Position numbers and translations under genes: made by a program. 64,000 nucleotides of DNA from Edaphochlamys debaryana (Eukaryota; Chlorophyta; Chlorophyceae; Chlamydomonadales). Below the pieces are notes generated by a model. It was not told where the DNA came from, ran no database searches, and saw only the letters and a list, made by a program, of their open reading frames with translations. Below are positions 31,401 through 48,621 of this stretch, one piece after another (position 1 is the stretch's first letter; each line of letters starts with the position of its first letter). The stretch is from contig JAEHOE010000149.1 in NCBI GenBank assembly GCA_016858145.1, positions 242,901-306,900 on the forward strand. The letters are read 5' to 3'.

Positions 31401-34400
31401 CGGCGTGCTCCAGGCCTGGCTGGTGGAACGCAGCATTGCCCACAACACCTCAGCCCCGCACACGCCTCAGCAGAACGGCGCAGCAGAGCGGATCAACCGC
31501 ACGCTCATGGACCGTGCGCGTGCCCTGCTGCAAGAGGCTGACCTGCCTGAGCGGTTTTGGCCTGATGCCGTACAGATGGCCTGCGTGCTGCGCAATGTGT
31601 CACCTTCTGCCGGCCGGCCCTCCACGCCCTGGCAGCTGTTCTTCGGCGCTGTGCCGGACGTGTCGCACCTGCGCACCTTTGGTTGCGCAGCCTACGTGCT
31701 CACGGACCCAGACGAACGCAAGAAGCTGGACGCCCGCGCGGAACTGGGCACGCTGCTGGGCCTGGAGCGCGGCTCCGCTGCCTACCGCGTGCACGTGAAG
31801 GGCAAGGACGTGGTCAGCTGTCAAATCACGTTCGCCGAAGAGCGGCGCGGCCCTGCGTCTCGCCGGCCCGAGTCACGCTTTGACGGCAGCGCAAACAACA
31901 GCGGAGACGCCGCTGGCCCCCAAGGGTCCGGCGGCGGCAACAACAACGGAGGCGCCGCCGGTCCCCAGCGGTCTGGCGGCGGCGGTGACAACGAGTCTGG
32001 TGGCAGCTCCGGTGACGGCGACAGCCCCGGCGCTCCGCAGCCTCAGCCCCAGCCCCCGCGCCGGCCCGCGACGCGCAGCCAACAGGCTCTGCTCGTGTTG
32101 CCGCTGGGCACACGCGCCCAAGCGCCCTCCAACCCCGCTGCCTCCGCCTCCCCGTCCTTCGCCGCTGCCTCTGCAGCAGATGCCCCCCCCAGCGCTGCTG
32201 CGCCCGCCTCGTACTGCGAGGCCATTGCGAGCCCCAACAGCGCTGACTGGGTTGCGGCCATGGACGATGAGATGACCTCCCACGCCACGAACAGGACGTG
32301 GGAGCTCAGCGATCTGCCTGCTGGTGCACGCAAGCTCAAGTGCCGGTGGGTGTTTGCCTACAAGCGCGCTCCCGACGGCTCAATCGAGCGCTACAAAGCG
32401 CGCCTCCTCGCCAAAGGCTTTGGGCAGCGTGAGGGCATTGACTACGGTGAGCTCTTTGCGCCCACCACCCGCACCGTGTCGCTGCGCGCGCTGCTGGCGG
32501 TGGTCGCGGCGGCGGACATGGAGCTGCACCAGATGGACGTCAAAACAGCGTTCCTAAACGGCGATCTGGAGGAGGAGATCTGGATGGAGCAGCCGGAGGG
32601 GTACAGCAACGGCAGCTCCCGTACGGCCTGCCGCCTGATCAAATCGCTGTACGGCCTAAAGCAGGCCCCACGCTGCTGGTACGTGCGCCTGGTGGCAGAG
32701 CTGGCGAAGCTGGGCTTCCAGCCCACCGCCGCTGACGCCGCCCTCTTTGTGCGCTACGACCCCGACTGCCGCATCTTCCTGCTGGTTCACGTCGATGACC
32801 TGCTGCTGGCCTGCTCCGTCCTGGCCCGGCTGGAGGCGGTCAAGGCGGCGATTGGCCGCTGCTTCGAGGTGCGCGACCTGGGGGAGGCTCGCGTCTACCT
32901 GGGCATGGAGATCAGCCGGGACCGTGCGCAGCGCACCATCAGGCTGACGCAGCGCAGCTACTCAGCGGAGCTGCTGGAGCGGCACCAGCTGATGGAGGCC
33001 AAGCCGCGCACGACGCCGTTGCCTCCGGGCATGCGCCTGCTGCCCTCCAGCTCGGACCAGCCCGCGCTGACTGACGGCAGCCCGTATCGCGCCCTGGTGG
33101 GCGAGCTCAACTACCTCGCCACCAGCACCCGCCCGGACCTCGCCCAGGCCACCAGCGCGCTCGCCCGCCACATGTCCAGCCCCACCAAGGCTCACATGGG
33201 CCTGGCGCTCGGCGTGCTGCGCTACCTCAAAGGCACACGCACGCTGGGCCTGCGCTTCGGCGGCAAGGGCACGTCCGCTGCTGCCTTCGCAGGGTACTGC
33301 GACTCTGACTGGGCTGGCTGCCCCAGCACGCGTCGCTCCACCACCGGCTACGTTTTCCGCCTCGGCGGCGCGGCGGTCAGCTGGAGCAGCAAGCTGCAGC
33401 CCACCGTCGCCGCTTCCTCGGTGGAGGCCGAGTATATGGCGGGGGCCAGCGCCACGCGTGAGGCCCTGTGGCTTCTGAAGCTGGCGGCGGCGCTGGGCAT
33501 GCCGCAGCAGTCTGTGCCCATCAGCACTGACTCGCAGGGCTCGCTGAGCCTGGCCCACAACCCGATCCTGTCTGTGCGCTCCAAGCACATCGACATACAC
33601 CACCACCTGGTGCGTGAGCGGGTGGCCCGCGGCGAGGTGGTGCTGTCGTACTGCCCCACGGCCGAGATGGTGGCCGATGCTCTGACCAAGCCGCTGCCCG
33701 AGGCCAAGTTCCGGCAGTGCCGCCAGGCCATGCGGATAGAGTAAGCGGGATGAGCGCAGGAGCGCCATGCGCCTGAGGGCGCAGAGGATAGCGGCAGAAC
33801 CGCGTGCTAGGACTAGTGCAGCTGGGTAAGGCGCGGCGAGACTCGCGCAGGGCTGACTAGAGGTGGAGCAAGGATCAGGAGGGGCAGGGAGCAGGGGGAG
33901 ATAGCGGCAAAGCCGCAGAGAGCAGTAGATACAGCCGGGTCAGACGCGGTAAGACTCGCGCTGGGCTGCTAGCAGGGATCGAGGGGGAGTTTGGCGCTTG
34001 CTGATGAGAGCTGAGAGCTAGAGACATCTGTTCCGACAGTGCGTACGTTATCCAACGGTTATTGCATGTCGTGCCTTATCTTTCGGTTTGGCTGGATAGG
34101 ACGCGCTCCTTGGCCCTGAGTGGCAGCGGCTGTCCAAGGCATACTGTCGCTGGCTTTTGCTTTGCGTGGCCTTCATTACTTTTCAGTCTTCAGGCTGGGC
34201 CTTATCATCTGGTTTGGTGATGTGACGATGCGCACGCCAGGACCTGGTATGGCGGCGGCGATCGTGGCTAGCGCAAGAGTGCGCAATGGGTTCAGTCTTC
34301 AGGCTGGCGAGACAGCCTTTCGGTGTCTTGTTGTTTGAATAGCCTTCTGGCATCTGACAATCCTATGTATTGGTATGGCGCCTAGTGACCGCTAGACGTA

Positions 34401-37400
34401 GCGTGTCGGCTTTGTGGGACGTTCATTCCCCACGTGTGGTGTGATGTGGTGTGGAGAGAGGCCCGGTTCGTATTGATGCGTATCGAATAGCGAAGTGCAC
34501 CGCTGAAGGTATAGCTCTGCGTTCTGAGGAGTGCTGTGGAGGGTATACAGCTTTGGAGTAGCCTGGCTTGTGCTTTCACAGCCTGATTCATTACTGCCGA
34601 GTTCGGGCTTGCGTCTGTGGCAGCCGCCGCCCGAGGGGGAGTGTTGGAGATATAGGGTTGGCACGCTAGTTGGGTGCCTATAAGTCCTCCCGGCTATGTT
34701 AGTCGAACCCCGCGAGTGGGAACTTCCTAGGGAAGACCGGCAGGCTCGTGGAGCTGCCGTACGTGTGTTTGGCCTGGCCCTAGCGGTGCGCCCTGCTCAG
34801 CCTCCGTTTATCCGCTTATGTAGAACACTCGGCTCCTCTGTCCCAGACCACACGTATCGCTCCCAAGGTCATCTGGCCTGTTACCCGCATGCAGCATCAG
34901 CCATGCTAGGGCTGAGCACTCGTTCCGTCTAACAGAAAGCCCCACCCCGCCCCAACCCTTCTCCGGCCCCTGCCCACCACGCCCCGTCCCTCCCCTTTCC
35001 CACCAGTAGGTGAGGAAGTCCGTCCGCTCTCGCGTGGGCACTCCGAACGCCTGCAGAGCGCCGTACAGCCACGCCTCCGCCTCGGCCCCAGACACGCAGA
35101 AGGAGCGGGAGGGCGTGAAGTCGGGCAGGGGAAGGTCGGGAGGCGTGGGGCCCAGGCCGAGGAGGGCGGGCCTGCCGCCTGCCGCCGCCTCCACCCCCAC
35201 CGCTCCCTCCGTCAGCGCCTCCCAGAACAGGTAGCTGTACTCCCGGCCGCCGCTGCCCGGGTGCACCAGGGACCCGTCAGGCCGGGCCGCCACGCGCCAC
35301 TCCGCCACGCGCCCGCCCGTGCCCCACTCCCCCTTGCCGTCGCCCACGTCCGGCCGCGGCACAAGGCTGCTGAAGGCCCAGCGGCACGACAACTGCAACC
35401 GTACGACAAGATCCATAGGATCCGCGGCCCAGATGCAGATCACGGGCTTGCCGCCGCGCAGCTGATCGATCATGTAAAGTGTGGATCGGTCCTTGAGGCC
35501 GCACTCCGACAGAGTCCGTCCGTCCTCCAACTGCTCCCCTGCCCACATGAGGCGCTGCTGTTCCGGGGGGATTCCCTCAACCTCCGCATACTGCATGTCA
35601 GATAGCCCACACAGGCACGAGAGGCGCCAGATTTTGAGTGCCTGGCCAAGCGTGTGCGCAGGACCAAGGTTGTTTGGTCCCCGTTCGGTCACCCAGACCC
35701 GACGCCTATTCCCCTGCCCTGCACGTACCGCCTGTCTGAACTCCTCGACCATCATCTCGGGACGCGCTCCCACGGTGGCGGTCACCCCCCTCAAACTCTT
35801 GACGTAGATCTCGATGCTGGGCGGGCCCAGGACCTTGGCCACCACGCCCCGCTTGGCACTCAGATGCGTGCCGAGCAGGGGCCGGGACGGCCACAGGTGC
35901 CGCCCCTTGCTCTGCAGCCTGAGCACCTGGCCGCCGGTCTGGGTGGGCAGCAGTGCCCGCACCGCCTCCTGTCGGGGAGCGGGTAAGGGCTCGGGGTAAG
36001 GGCGGTGAGAGTGACCCTGAACGACCGGTACCACTCCTGCGGAAGTCGGAGAGGCGAGGCCCATGCCCAAACAAGCCTTTTAGCACCTCGGCACAGCGCA
36101 CGCACTCGTCCGGCCCCATCCTGAAATTTTAGCCGCTGTTGCTCACACCACCGACACCGACACCACCGACACCACCCAAGCTCCGACGCCCCCACCCCGA
36201 CCTTGCGGCCCCTCCCGCTCACCCCCAGCCCGTGTGTGACGTCGGCCTGCAGCGTCTCCGTCCGCACACCCCAGGGCCCCCGCAGCTCCAGGGGGATGCG
36301 CGGCGGCGGCTGGCGGCTGTTAAGCAGGACCAGGCTGACGTAGCGTACGGAGTCTGGCTCCTGAGGTTCGGTGTGGTATGTACGGCAGCGCAGGGTAAGG
36401 TAACCGGGGGATGGGACGCACAGCCGAAGGGAAAGCTTGTAGACCGGCGCAAATTGGCAGCTCTCACCGTGTGGCAATGCGCCGGGAAGGCGACCTCCAC
36501 GCCCCCGCCCCGCAGCTCCTCTCCCGGCAGCTCCGTGCTCCTCCGCCCCAACGACCCGCAGCTGTGGTCCTCTAGCAGCAGCACCCGTGCGCTGCCGTCG
36601 GGGATACCAGCGTCGTCAAGCGCGGGCTGGGGGAGACGGGTCGCAAAAAGCGGCAACGGCCAAGCGGGTCAGCGGGGGCCGGGGGGCGTCATCACGGCAC
36701 TGCGCCCACAGGAGCGGAAGAACATGTGGCATCGCTGTACGACAGTCTGTACGGCAGTGTCCCGGATGCGGTCACCACAGTCTAGCACCTCACCACACCA
36801 GTCATCAGGGGGCTAGAACCCTCGTCACCCAAGCTTATCGGGTGGGCCTGGTGGCCCTGCCTAGCTCGATACAACCGAGCCATCCACCCATTTCCACGCA
36901 CCCACCCGCAGCTGGCTCAGGCGCAGGCAGGTGGTGCCACTCCGCCGCTCGCCCACGTCCTCGCTGGGGCTGAACTCCAGAACGGGGTCGTCCTTGAGGC
37001 GGCAGCTGTCAGGCCCCTTGAGGACGTACACACGGACGCGAAACCGAGGTAGTCGCTCCTCCTCCTGAGGTGCCATGCGAATCACAAGCGTGGCGAGGAC
37101 AGGACAGTGATTGCAGCGCCGCATGCGGACATCAACTCGGATCTATCCACCCCTCTTTCCTAACCCAAGTGGGATCAACGCGGACCTCGGACCCACCGCC
37201 TGCCACATGAGTTTGGAAAGCTCCACGTGCCCGTTCCCCGATTCCATCGCGAGGTCCCTCAGCGTGTGACCGTCCTGCGTGGCGAGGGCATGTGGTGGAC
37301 GAAGGGGGGGCATGGGAGAAAACGGGGGGCCCTCACCGATGTTTCCAGGGTGAAGCTCTTTCTGCTGGCGACAACAAGAAGTCGCTTCACAATCCCCCGG

Positions 37401-38770
37401 TTGCCCTTCGCGACGCAAGGTGCAGGGCGGTGTAGCCAGCCTGCAGGAAGGGATGAGGTCATCGGGGGTCAAGGCATTAGGCACTTCCCGTCTGCTCTTG
37501 AGCTTCGCAGACCAGCTTCCACTCACCTCGTTCTGCAGGTCGCCGTGATCTGTCGACGCTTGTAGAAGGGCCTCCACCGCCCCCTCACGGCCCGCCGCCG
37601 CCGCAAGGTGCAGGGCCGTGTTGCCTTCCTGTACAGGGTGACGTCATGTACGGTACGGCACGGCATACTCCGTGCATCGCCGAGATCTGCCCCTCCTCAC
37701 CGCATCCTGTGCGCCCTGCTCCGCCCCGGCCCTGAGCAGGGCCCGGACCACCTCCGTGTGGCCGCGGTGGGCGGCAACACCCAGCAGTGGTGTGCCCTTC
37801 TGCAGGGGCGAGGCAGGTCGGGCGGGAGTTAGAGACCACTTGGAAAATGGAGCAGGGGAGGCCCCCACCGCACCTGGTCCGCAGCGTTCACGTCCGCCCC
37901 CGCCTCCACCAGGAGCGGGATGACGTCGGCGTGGCCCTCAGCGGCCGCCAGGGAGAGGGCGGTGGCGCCGCCCTGCGTGTGTTTAGAAGGGGAGGACAGA
38001 GCTGGACAGAGGGTGCCACCGTCGAGAGAGAGAGGCAGGAAGGCTGGAGGCTGCCTGGTGTGAGTACCCCTTACTGGTGTAGCGATCCTGCCTCCGCCCA
38101 ACCTTGGTGGTTGCCTTCACGTCCGCCCCTGCCTCCAGCAGCAGCCGCACCACCCGTGTGTGGCCCCGCTCGGACGCAAGCATGAGGGCGGTACTGCCGT
38201 CCTGGGGCACGGGTCAGCGGGGTACGGTGCATGGCTCGAGAGGTGATTGGGGGTGATGCAGGGCGGGACACGGCCGTGTAGTTGCAACGCCCCTTACCTC
38301 CCGCGCCGAGTCCACGCTCGGGCGGGCCAGCAGATGCCGAACGGCCTTCTCGTCTCCTTCCTTGCTGTAGTGAAGCAGATCGTGCTGTTGTTCAGGAACA
38401 GAAGCGACAAGTCGCACGCGAAATGGCACACACACACACAGCACGACGCAGCATGGCGTTCTGGCGACCCGCTCACCTCTGCCTCGCGTTCGGCCCTGCG
38501 CTCATCAGCTTCCTCCTCATCGCCATTCGTCCGCCGGCGCTTCCGGCCGGTGTGCTGCTCCTCGAGCTCGCCAATGATGTTTAGCAGCGCGTGATTCAGC
38601 GGCAATGCAGCCCCGTTTGCAGGCAGGGCCTTGCTGCAGAAGGGACAAGCCCGTCGCTGCGGCTGGCTCATGCAGTCGCGACAGAGGGTGTGCCCGCATG
38701 GCCCGACAATTGGCTGCCGGTCCTCCTCCTCCGCGTCGAACGCGTTTGAGCAGACTCCGCATGCCATCAT
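28444..38770 (-). CDS. RING finger / ankyrin repeat / ubiquitin-like protein with bacterial-type C-terminal domain
   Basis: Fifteen exons: 38770-38477, 38384-38298, 38201-38103, 37972-37874, 37799-37701, 37628-37527, 37440-37337, 37274-37197, 37064-36906, 36626-36468, 36360-36223, 36120-36016, 35968-35729, 35590-35004, 28756-28444 (about 887 residues). [17 protein letters not shown] and CPFC, so a likely E3 ubiquitin ligase. About seven ankyrin units follow, e.g. [20 protein letters not shown] and [19 protein letters not shown]. The ubiquitin-like fold spans [19 protein letters not shown] to [20 protein letters not shown] and ends [38 protein letters not shown] and [11 protein letters not shown] mark a domain I remember from bacterial proteins (KPVIYLYP type). 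Exon 7 is 104 nt between phase-0 exons, one short, so an ankyrin unit is frameshifted near 37410. The last intron holds a copia element. An in-frame ATG at 38851 could be the true start. Confidence 0.75.
28865..28869. repeat. Target-site duplication GAAAG, left
   Basis: Matches GAAAG at 34935-34939 immediately outside the other LTR. Confidence 0.95.
28870..29162 (+). repeat. Copia 5' LTR
   Basis: TATAAG at 28907-28912 is the likely promoter. The small ORF inside is identical in both LTRs, which shows the LTRs match but does not suggest a protein. The next bases (GGTTATGAGCCCCGG) are the presumed primer-binding site. Confidence 0.95.
28907..28912 (+). promoter_or_regulatory. Copia LTR TATA box
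   Basis: TATAAG 38 bp into the LTR; repeated at the same place in the 3' LTR. Confidence 0.6.
29163..29178 (+). other. Presumed primer-binding site
   Basis: GGTTATGAGCCCCGGC directly abuts the LTR end. It resembles methionine tRNA-type copia PBS sequences, but the matching tRNA was not verified. Confidence 0.5.
29275..33744 (+). CDS. Copia gag-pol polyprotein, 1,489 aa, intact
   Basis: Gag (about residues 1-330) has a retrotransposon capsid-like start ([19 protein letters not shown]) and a CCHC knuckle [14 protein letters not shown] near residue 220, then an RGG/Gly-rich stretch. Protease: [12 protein letters not shown] near 356, with DSA for the usual DSG. Integrase: zinc finger [13 protein letters not shown] and CGTCVTAKG near 567-612; catalytic residues in HSDLCGPM (636), QSDRGGEYI (701) and [11 protein letters not shown] (737). 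[37 protein letters not shown] (about 1089), catalytic HVDDLLLA (about 1172; His for the usual Tyr). RNase [21 protein letters not shown] (about 1341) and SSVEAEYMA (about 1384). No frameshift or stop, all key residues present. Confidence 0.97.
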   Translation: MSSKDSQDDASIVKLLDNGTNLDEWEWFLQSYLGEKGLKLFLTNPSPAGYSPKEQNEGNEKGLARMMKTLSPLPQLYVRNNACLTPSAALTVLRTQFRGQSQTRLAQLMHELSQLRFGHNQKVPEYFGEAYKLQTKLISAGGVLPWAQLRVSILSGMSGRPEYVPTVEAAYSAQDTTQPFTEKLFIEREQRLTLERDRASTGPAYAAPSTSRSAPDGSSCHYCSLPGHWADSCPQRIADEHAGVFRRSVREGCQPSGSGRGNGGGGRGGGGGRGGGRSGGRGGRSGGGSNGGNGSNGQSGGGGGNNGGGGHRRSRHGGGRGGNGGGRGPTDSRATRAAAFSLRGPGTDAADVAFLDSACFHSLTPNADLLHGFVPTAPVGHVRWGDSGVAPVTGSGTLLLHTTCNEYVVVPNVLFVPSSTVTLVSVRQLTERGSTVSFEGSRGFVRKGNKVLTASARDGIYALDAALVPAPPLPMAAPARNGDDNRAAEPLGDGGGSASGDGGSTNGGGGSPGNDSASANSSSPPAPATPDDSPGAQCDHSAGATDGTAGGGGMGRSAQLLQHAQLLHRHYGHLSYSGMQELVQGGLVTGLSVSVATLQEAQAHVCGTCVTAKGTAAPFPSHGNKAPTVLQLVHSDLCGPMSVPGRRWLQEYFVTLLDSASGFSLVRVLRHKDGTSDAIKEMVAQLEAIAPGGVKVRKLQSDRGGEYISGVLQAWLVERSIAHNTSAPHTPQQNGAAERINRTLMDRARALLQEADLPERFWPDAVQMACVLRNVSPSAGRPSTPWQLFFGAVPDVSHLRTFGCAAYVLTDPDERKKLDARAELGTLLGLERGSAAYRVHVKGKDVVSCQITFAEERRGPASRRPESRFDGSANNSGDAAGPQGSGGGNNNGGAAGPQRSGGGGDNESGGSSGDGDSPGAPQPQPQPPRRPATRSQQALLVLPLGTRAQAPSNPAASASPSFAAASAADAPPSAAAPASYCEAIASPNSADWVAAMDDEMTSHATNRTWELSDLPAGARKLKCRWVFAYKRAPDGSIERYKARLLAKGFGQREGIDYGELFAPTTRTVSLRALLAVVAAADMELHQMDVKTAFLNGDLEEEIWMEQPEGYSNGSSRTACRLIKSLYGLKQAPRCWYVRLVAELAKLGFQPTAADAALFVRYDPDCRIFLLVHVDDLLLACSVLARLEAVKAAIGRCFEVRDLGEARVYLGMEISRDRAQRTIRLTQRSYSAELLERHQLMEAKPRTTPLPPGMRLLPSSSDQPALTDGSPYRALVGELNYLATSTRPDLAQATSALARHMSSPTKAHMGLALGVLRYLKGTRTLGLRFGGKGTSAAAFAGYCDSDWAGCPSTRRSTTGYVFRLGGAAVSWSSKLQPTVAASSVEAEYMAGASATREALWLLKLAAALGMPQQSVPISTDSQGSLSLAHNPILSVRSKHIDIHHHLVRERVARGEVVLSYCPTAEMVADALTKPLPEAKFRQCRQAMRIE
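33745..34627 (+). other. Copia 3' non-coding region
   Basis: Nearly 900 bp between the pol stop and the polypurine tract, unusually long for copia. It begins with two diverged copies of a segment containing GACTCGCGC...GGGCTG (about 33826-33855 and 33950-33975) and a PPT-like GATCGAGGGGGAGT near 33978. No coding signal. Confidence 0.6.
34628..34641 (+). other. Copia polypurine tract
   Basis: GCCCGAGGGGGAG immediately before the 3' LTR; primes plus-strand synthesis. Confidence 0.8.
34642..34934 (+). repeat. Copia 3' LTR
   Basis: Same length as the 5' LTR, with no difference seen by eye. Confidence 0.95.
34935..34939. repeat. Target-site duplication GAAAG, right
   Basis: Pairs with 28865-28869. 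Confidence 0.95.
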
Positions 38771-40596
38771 GATGCTGTAAGCTGATGACGTCCCCGGGGG
38801 CCGGGGCATCTTCGACCAGTCTGATGAAGCCGATGAAGCAAGGCGGACCAAGCCCCAGATCCATGCATTCTGCCATCTGCCCGTCTGCCACCGAGCCAGC
38901 AGCTCAAAAGGTGCTCTCTAAGCGCCCTGAGCTGCCGAACAGTCGGGCCTTGCCCCCCTGCCGGCGGGGTGGCGGGACAGCGGCGGGACAGGGTGCTGCA
39001 AGAAGGCGGGCTTCAAGCTCTGCGCTCTGGTGGCATTTGATGGCGGGGCTATGTAGGCCAGGGCAGCGTTGATGGCGGAGAGCTGTGCAGGCAACACTCT
39101 TTGTACGGGGATTGATACGGCGCATTGGAGGCAACCCTGCAGGTTCCTATCGGTTCCTAGTCGCTGTAGGTACGTACTAACAATCTCTCGAGGCGCCTCA
39201 CGTTGTGGCTCGGCCCAGGGCCACTCTCGCCTGACTCCCGCCAGTGTCTCCTTGACCCTTTACCAATCGGTGCTTTCTCTAGGCGGAGGGATCCCTGGGG
39301 GAATGTTGGAGACAGCGCCGATGCGGAGCCCCCAGACAGCATGCCGGTACCCCTCCGTGTAGTGCTGGATAGCCCTGCCGCTTGTGCACTGCATGAAGGC
39401 TATGCCCTCAGAGCACCGAGGCAGCGACGCATGGGGCCCAGAACTTCCTGTCGAAGGGTCTTCACACAGTGCCTTGCGCGCGTCAGCCCATCAAGCCGTG
39501 CTCCGGTCCAGCTGCGAGCGCGAGCCGCCGCCAACACGCCCCGCCCAAGCCTCCGCCAAACAGCCTCAAACAGAGCGTCCTCTATCCCAGGCCGGCACCG
39601 TTGCAGTAGCATGCCTGCCCTGCAGATAGATTGATGCCCCACTCAATGACTGGCCGCCGGCTTTCTTGCGCCGGCAGCACCCACAACAGCAGCCTTTCCT
39701 TTGCCTTTTCGCGAGCGCCCGCACACAAACGCTGCCGCAACGATCCAAGACCTCCGCCTCAGGGCCGCCCCGGCCTCATGCCACCGGACGCGGTCCCCGC
39801 TCGCCCGTTTGCTCGAAGCCACTCCCCGCCGACCTGCATCCGCCTCCCCTTCAGCATCGTGCGCGCACCCCCGCCGCTAGGTAAGACGTTGCGGGCGTGC
39901 GCCACACGAGCCCCTCCAAGCCACCACGCCTCATCGCCTCATCCTCATCCGAGCACGCCGCCCAAACAGCGGCGCCCCAAAGCGTCGCTTGCGGCACGCG
40001 ACTTCGCCCCGTAATCACCCAGAGCGCTGCGAACCCGCTCCGAGCCCGTTCCCACCCGCCCGCCTAGCGCCAGCCCTTGTTGCCGGCTGTCGCTCCAATT
40101 GCCAAGGCCGACTCTCAGGGCCGCGCCTTATTTCCCGTGGCGGCGGCGAAAACGATAAGGCCCGATCGCTGGCTTTTCTGCAGATTCTCCGGGCGACCAG
40201 GGCACGGCCACGCGCCTTCGCGGCCGCCTCGGGCCAGCGCCGTCAACGGCCCTCCGCGGCCCGTTTTTAGGCCCTCGCAGTCTCCTCCAGTGGGCCGCTG
40301 CTGAGCCCGTGGCCCGCCTCTCCGAGGGCCTGCGGCGGAGGGGCAGCACGAACATTAAGTCAAAGCCTCAAAGGGAGACTGTCCAAGCCACGCCGTCAGC
40401 CCCGCCCCGACTGCTCCTGGCAGCCCGCAGCCGCCGCCTAGGCCTTGGGCTCCTCGGGACGTGTACCCGGACCCCACCTGGACTCAGCCCTGACTCCAGC
40501 CCTGACTCCTCACCCCATCCTCGCCCGCAGCCGCCTAGGCCTTGGCCTCCTCCCAAGGCCCGACCCCTCCCCCCATCCATCCTCACCCGCAGCCGC
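38771..40596. other. Intergenic: upstream of the RING gene and 3' flank of PABP
   Basis: Both neighbours are on the - strand, so this must contain the PABP 3'UTR and the RING gene promoter. No TGTAA on the - strand was spotted and no exon is convincing. The 5' extension of the RING ORF to 38851 lies here. Confidence 0.4.

Positions 40597-48621
<8,025 letters not shown>

Larger units (their letters stand above)
28870..34934 (+). mobile_element. Full-length Ty1/copia LTR retrotransposon, 6,065 bp
   Basis: Two 293-bp LTRs bounded by TGTTGG and CTAACA, flanked by a perfect 5-bp duplication. It contains one uninterrupted gag-pol ORF in the order gag, protease, integrase, RT, RNase H (copia order). 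The same-length, apparently identical LTRs and intact ORF mean a young and possibly still mobile copy. It lies antisense in an intron of the RING-ankyrin-UBL gene; without it that intron would be only about 170 nt. Confidence 0.97.
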
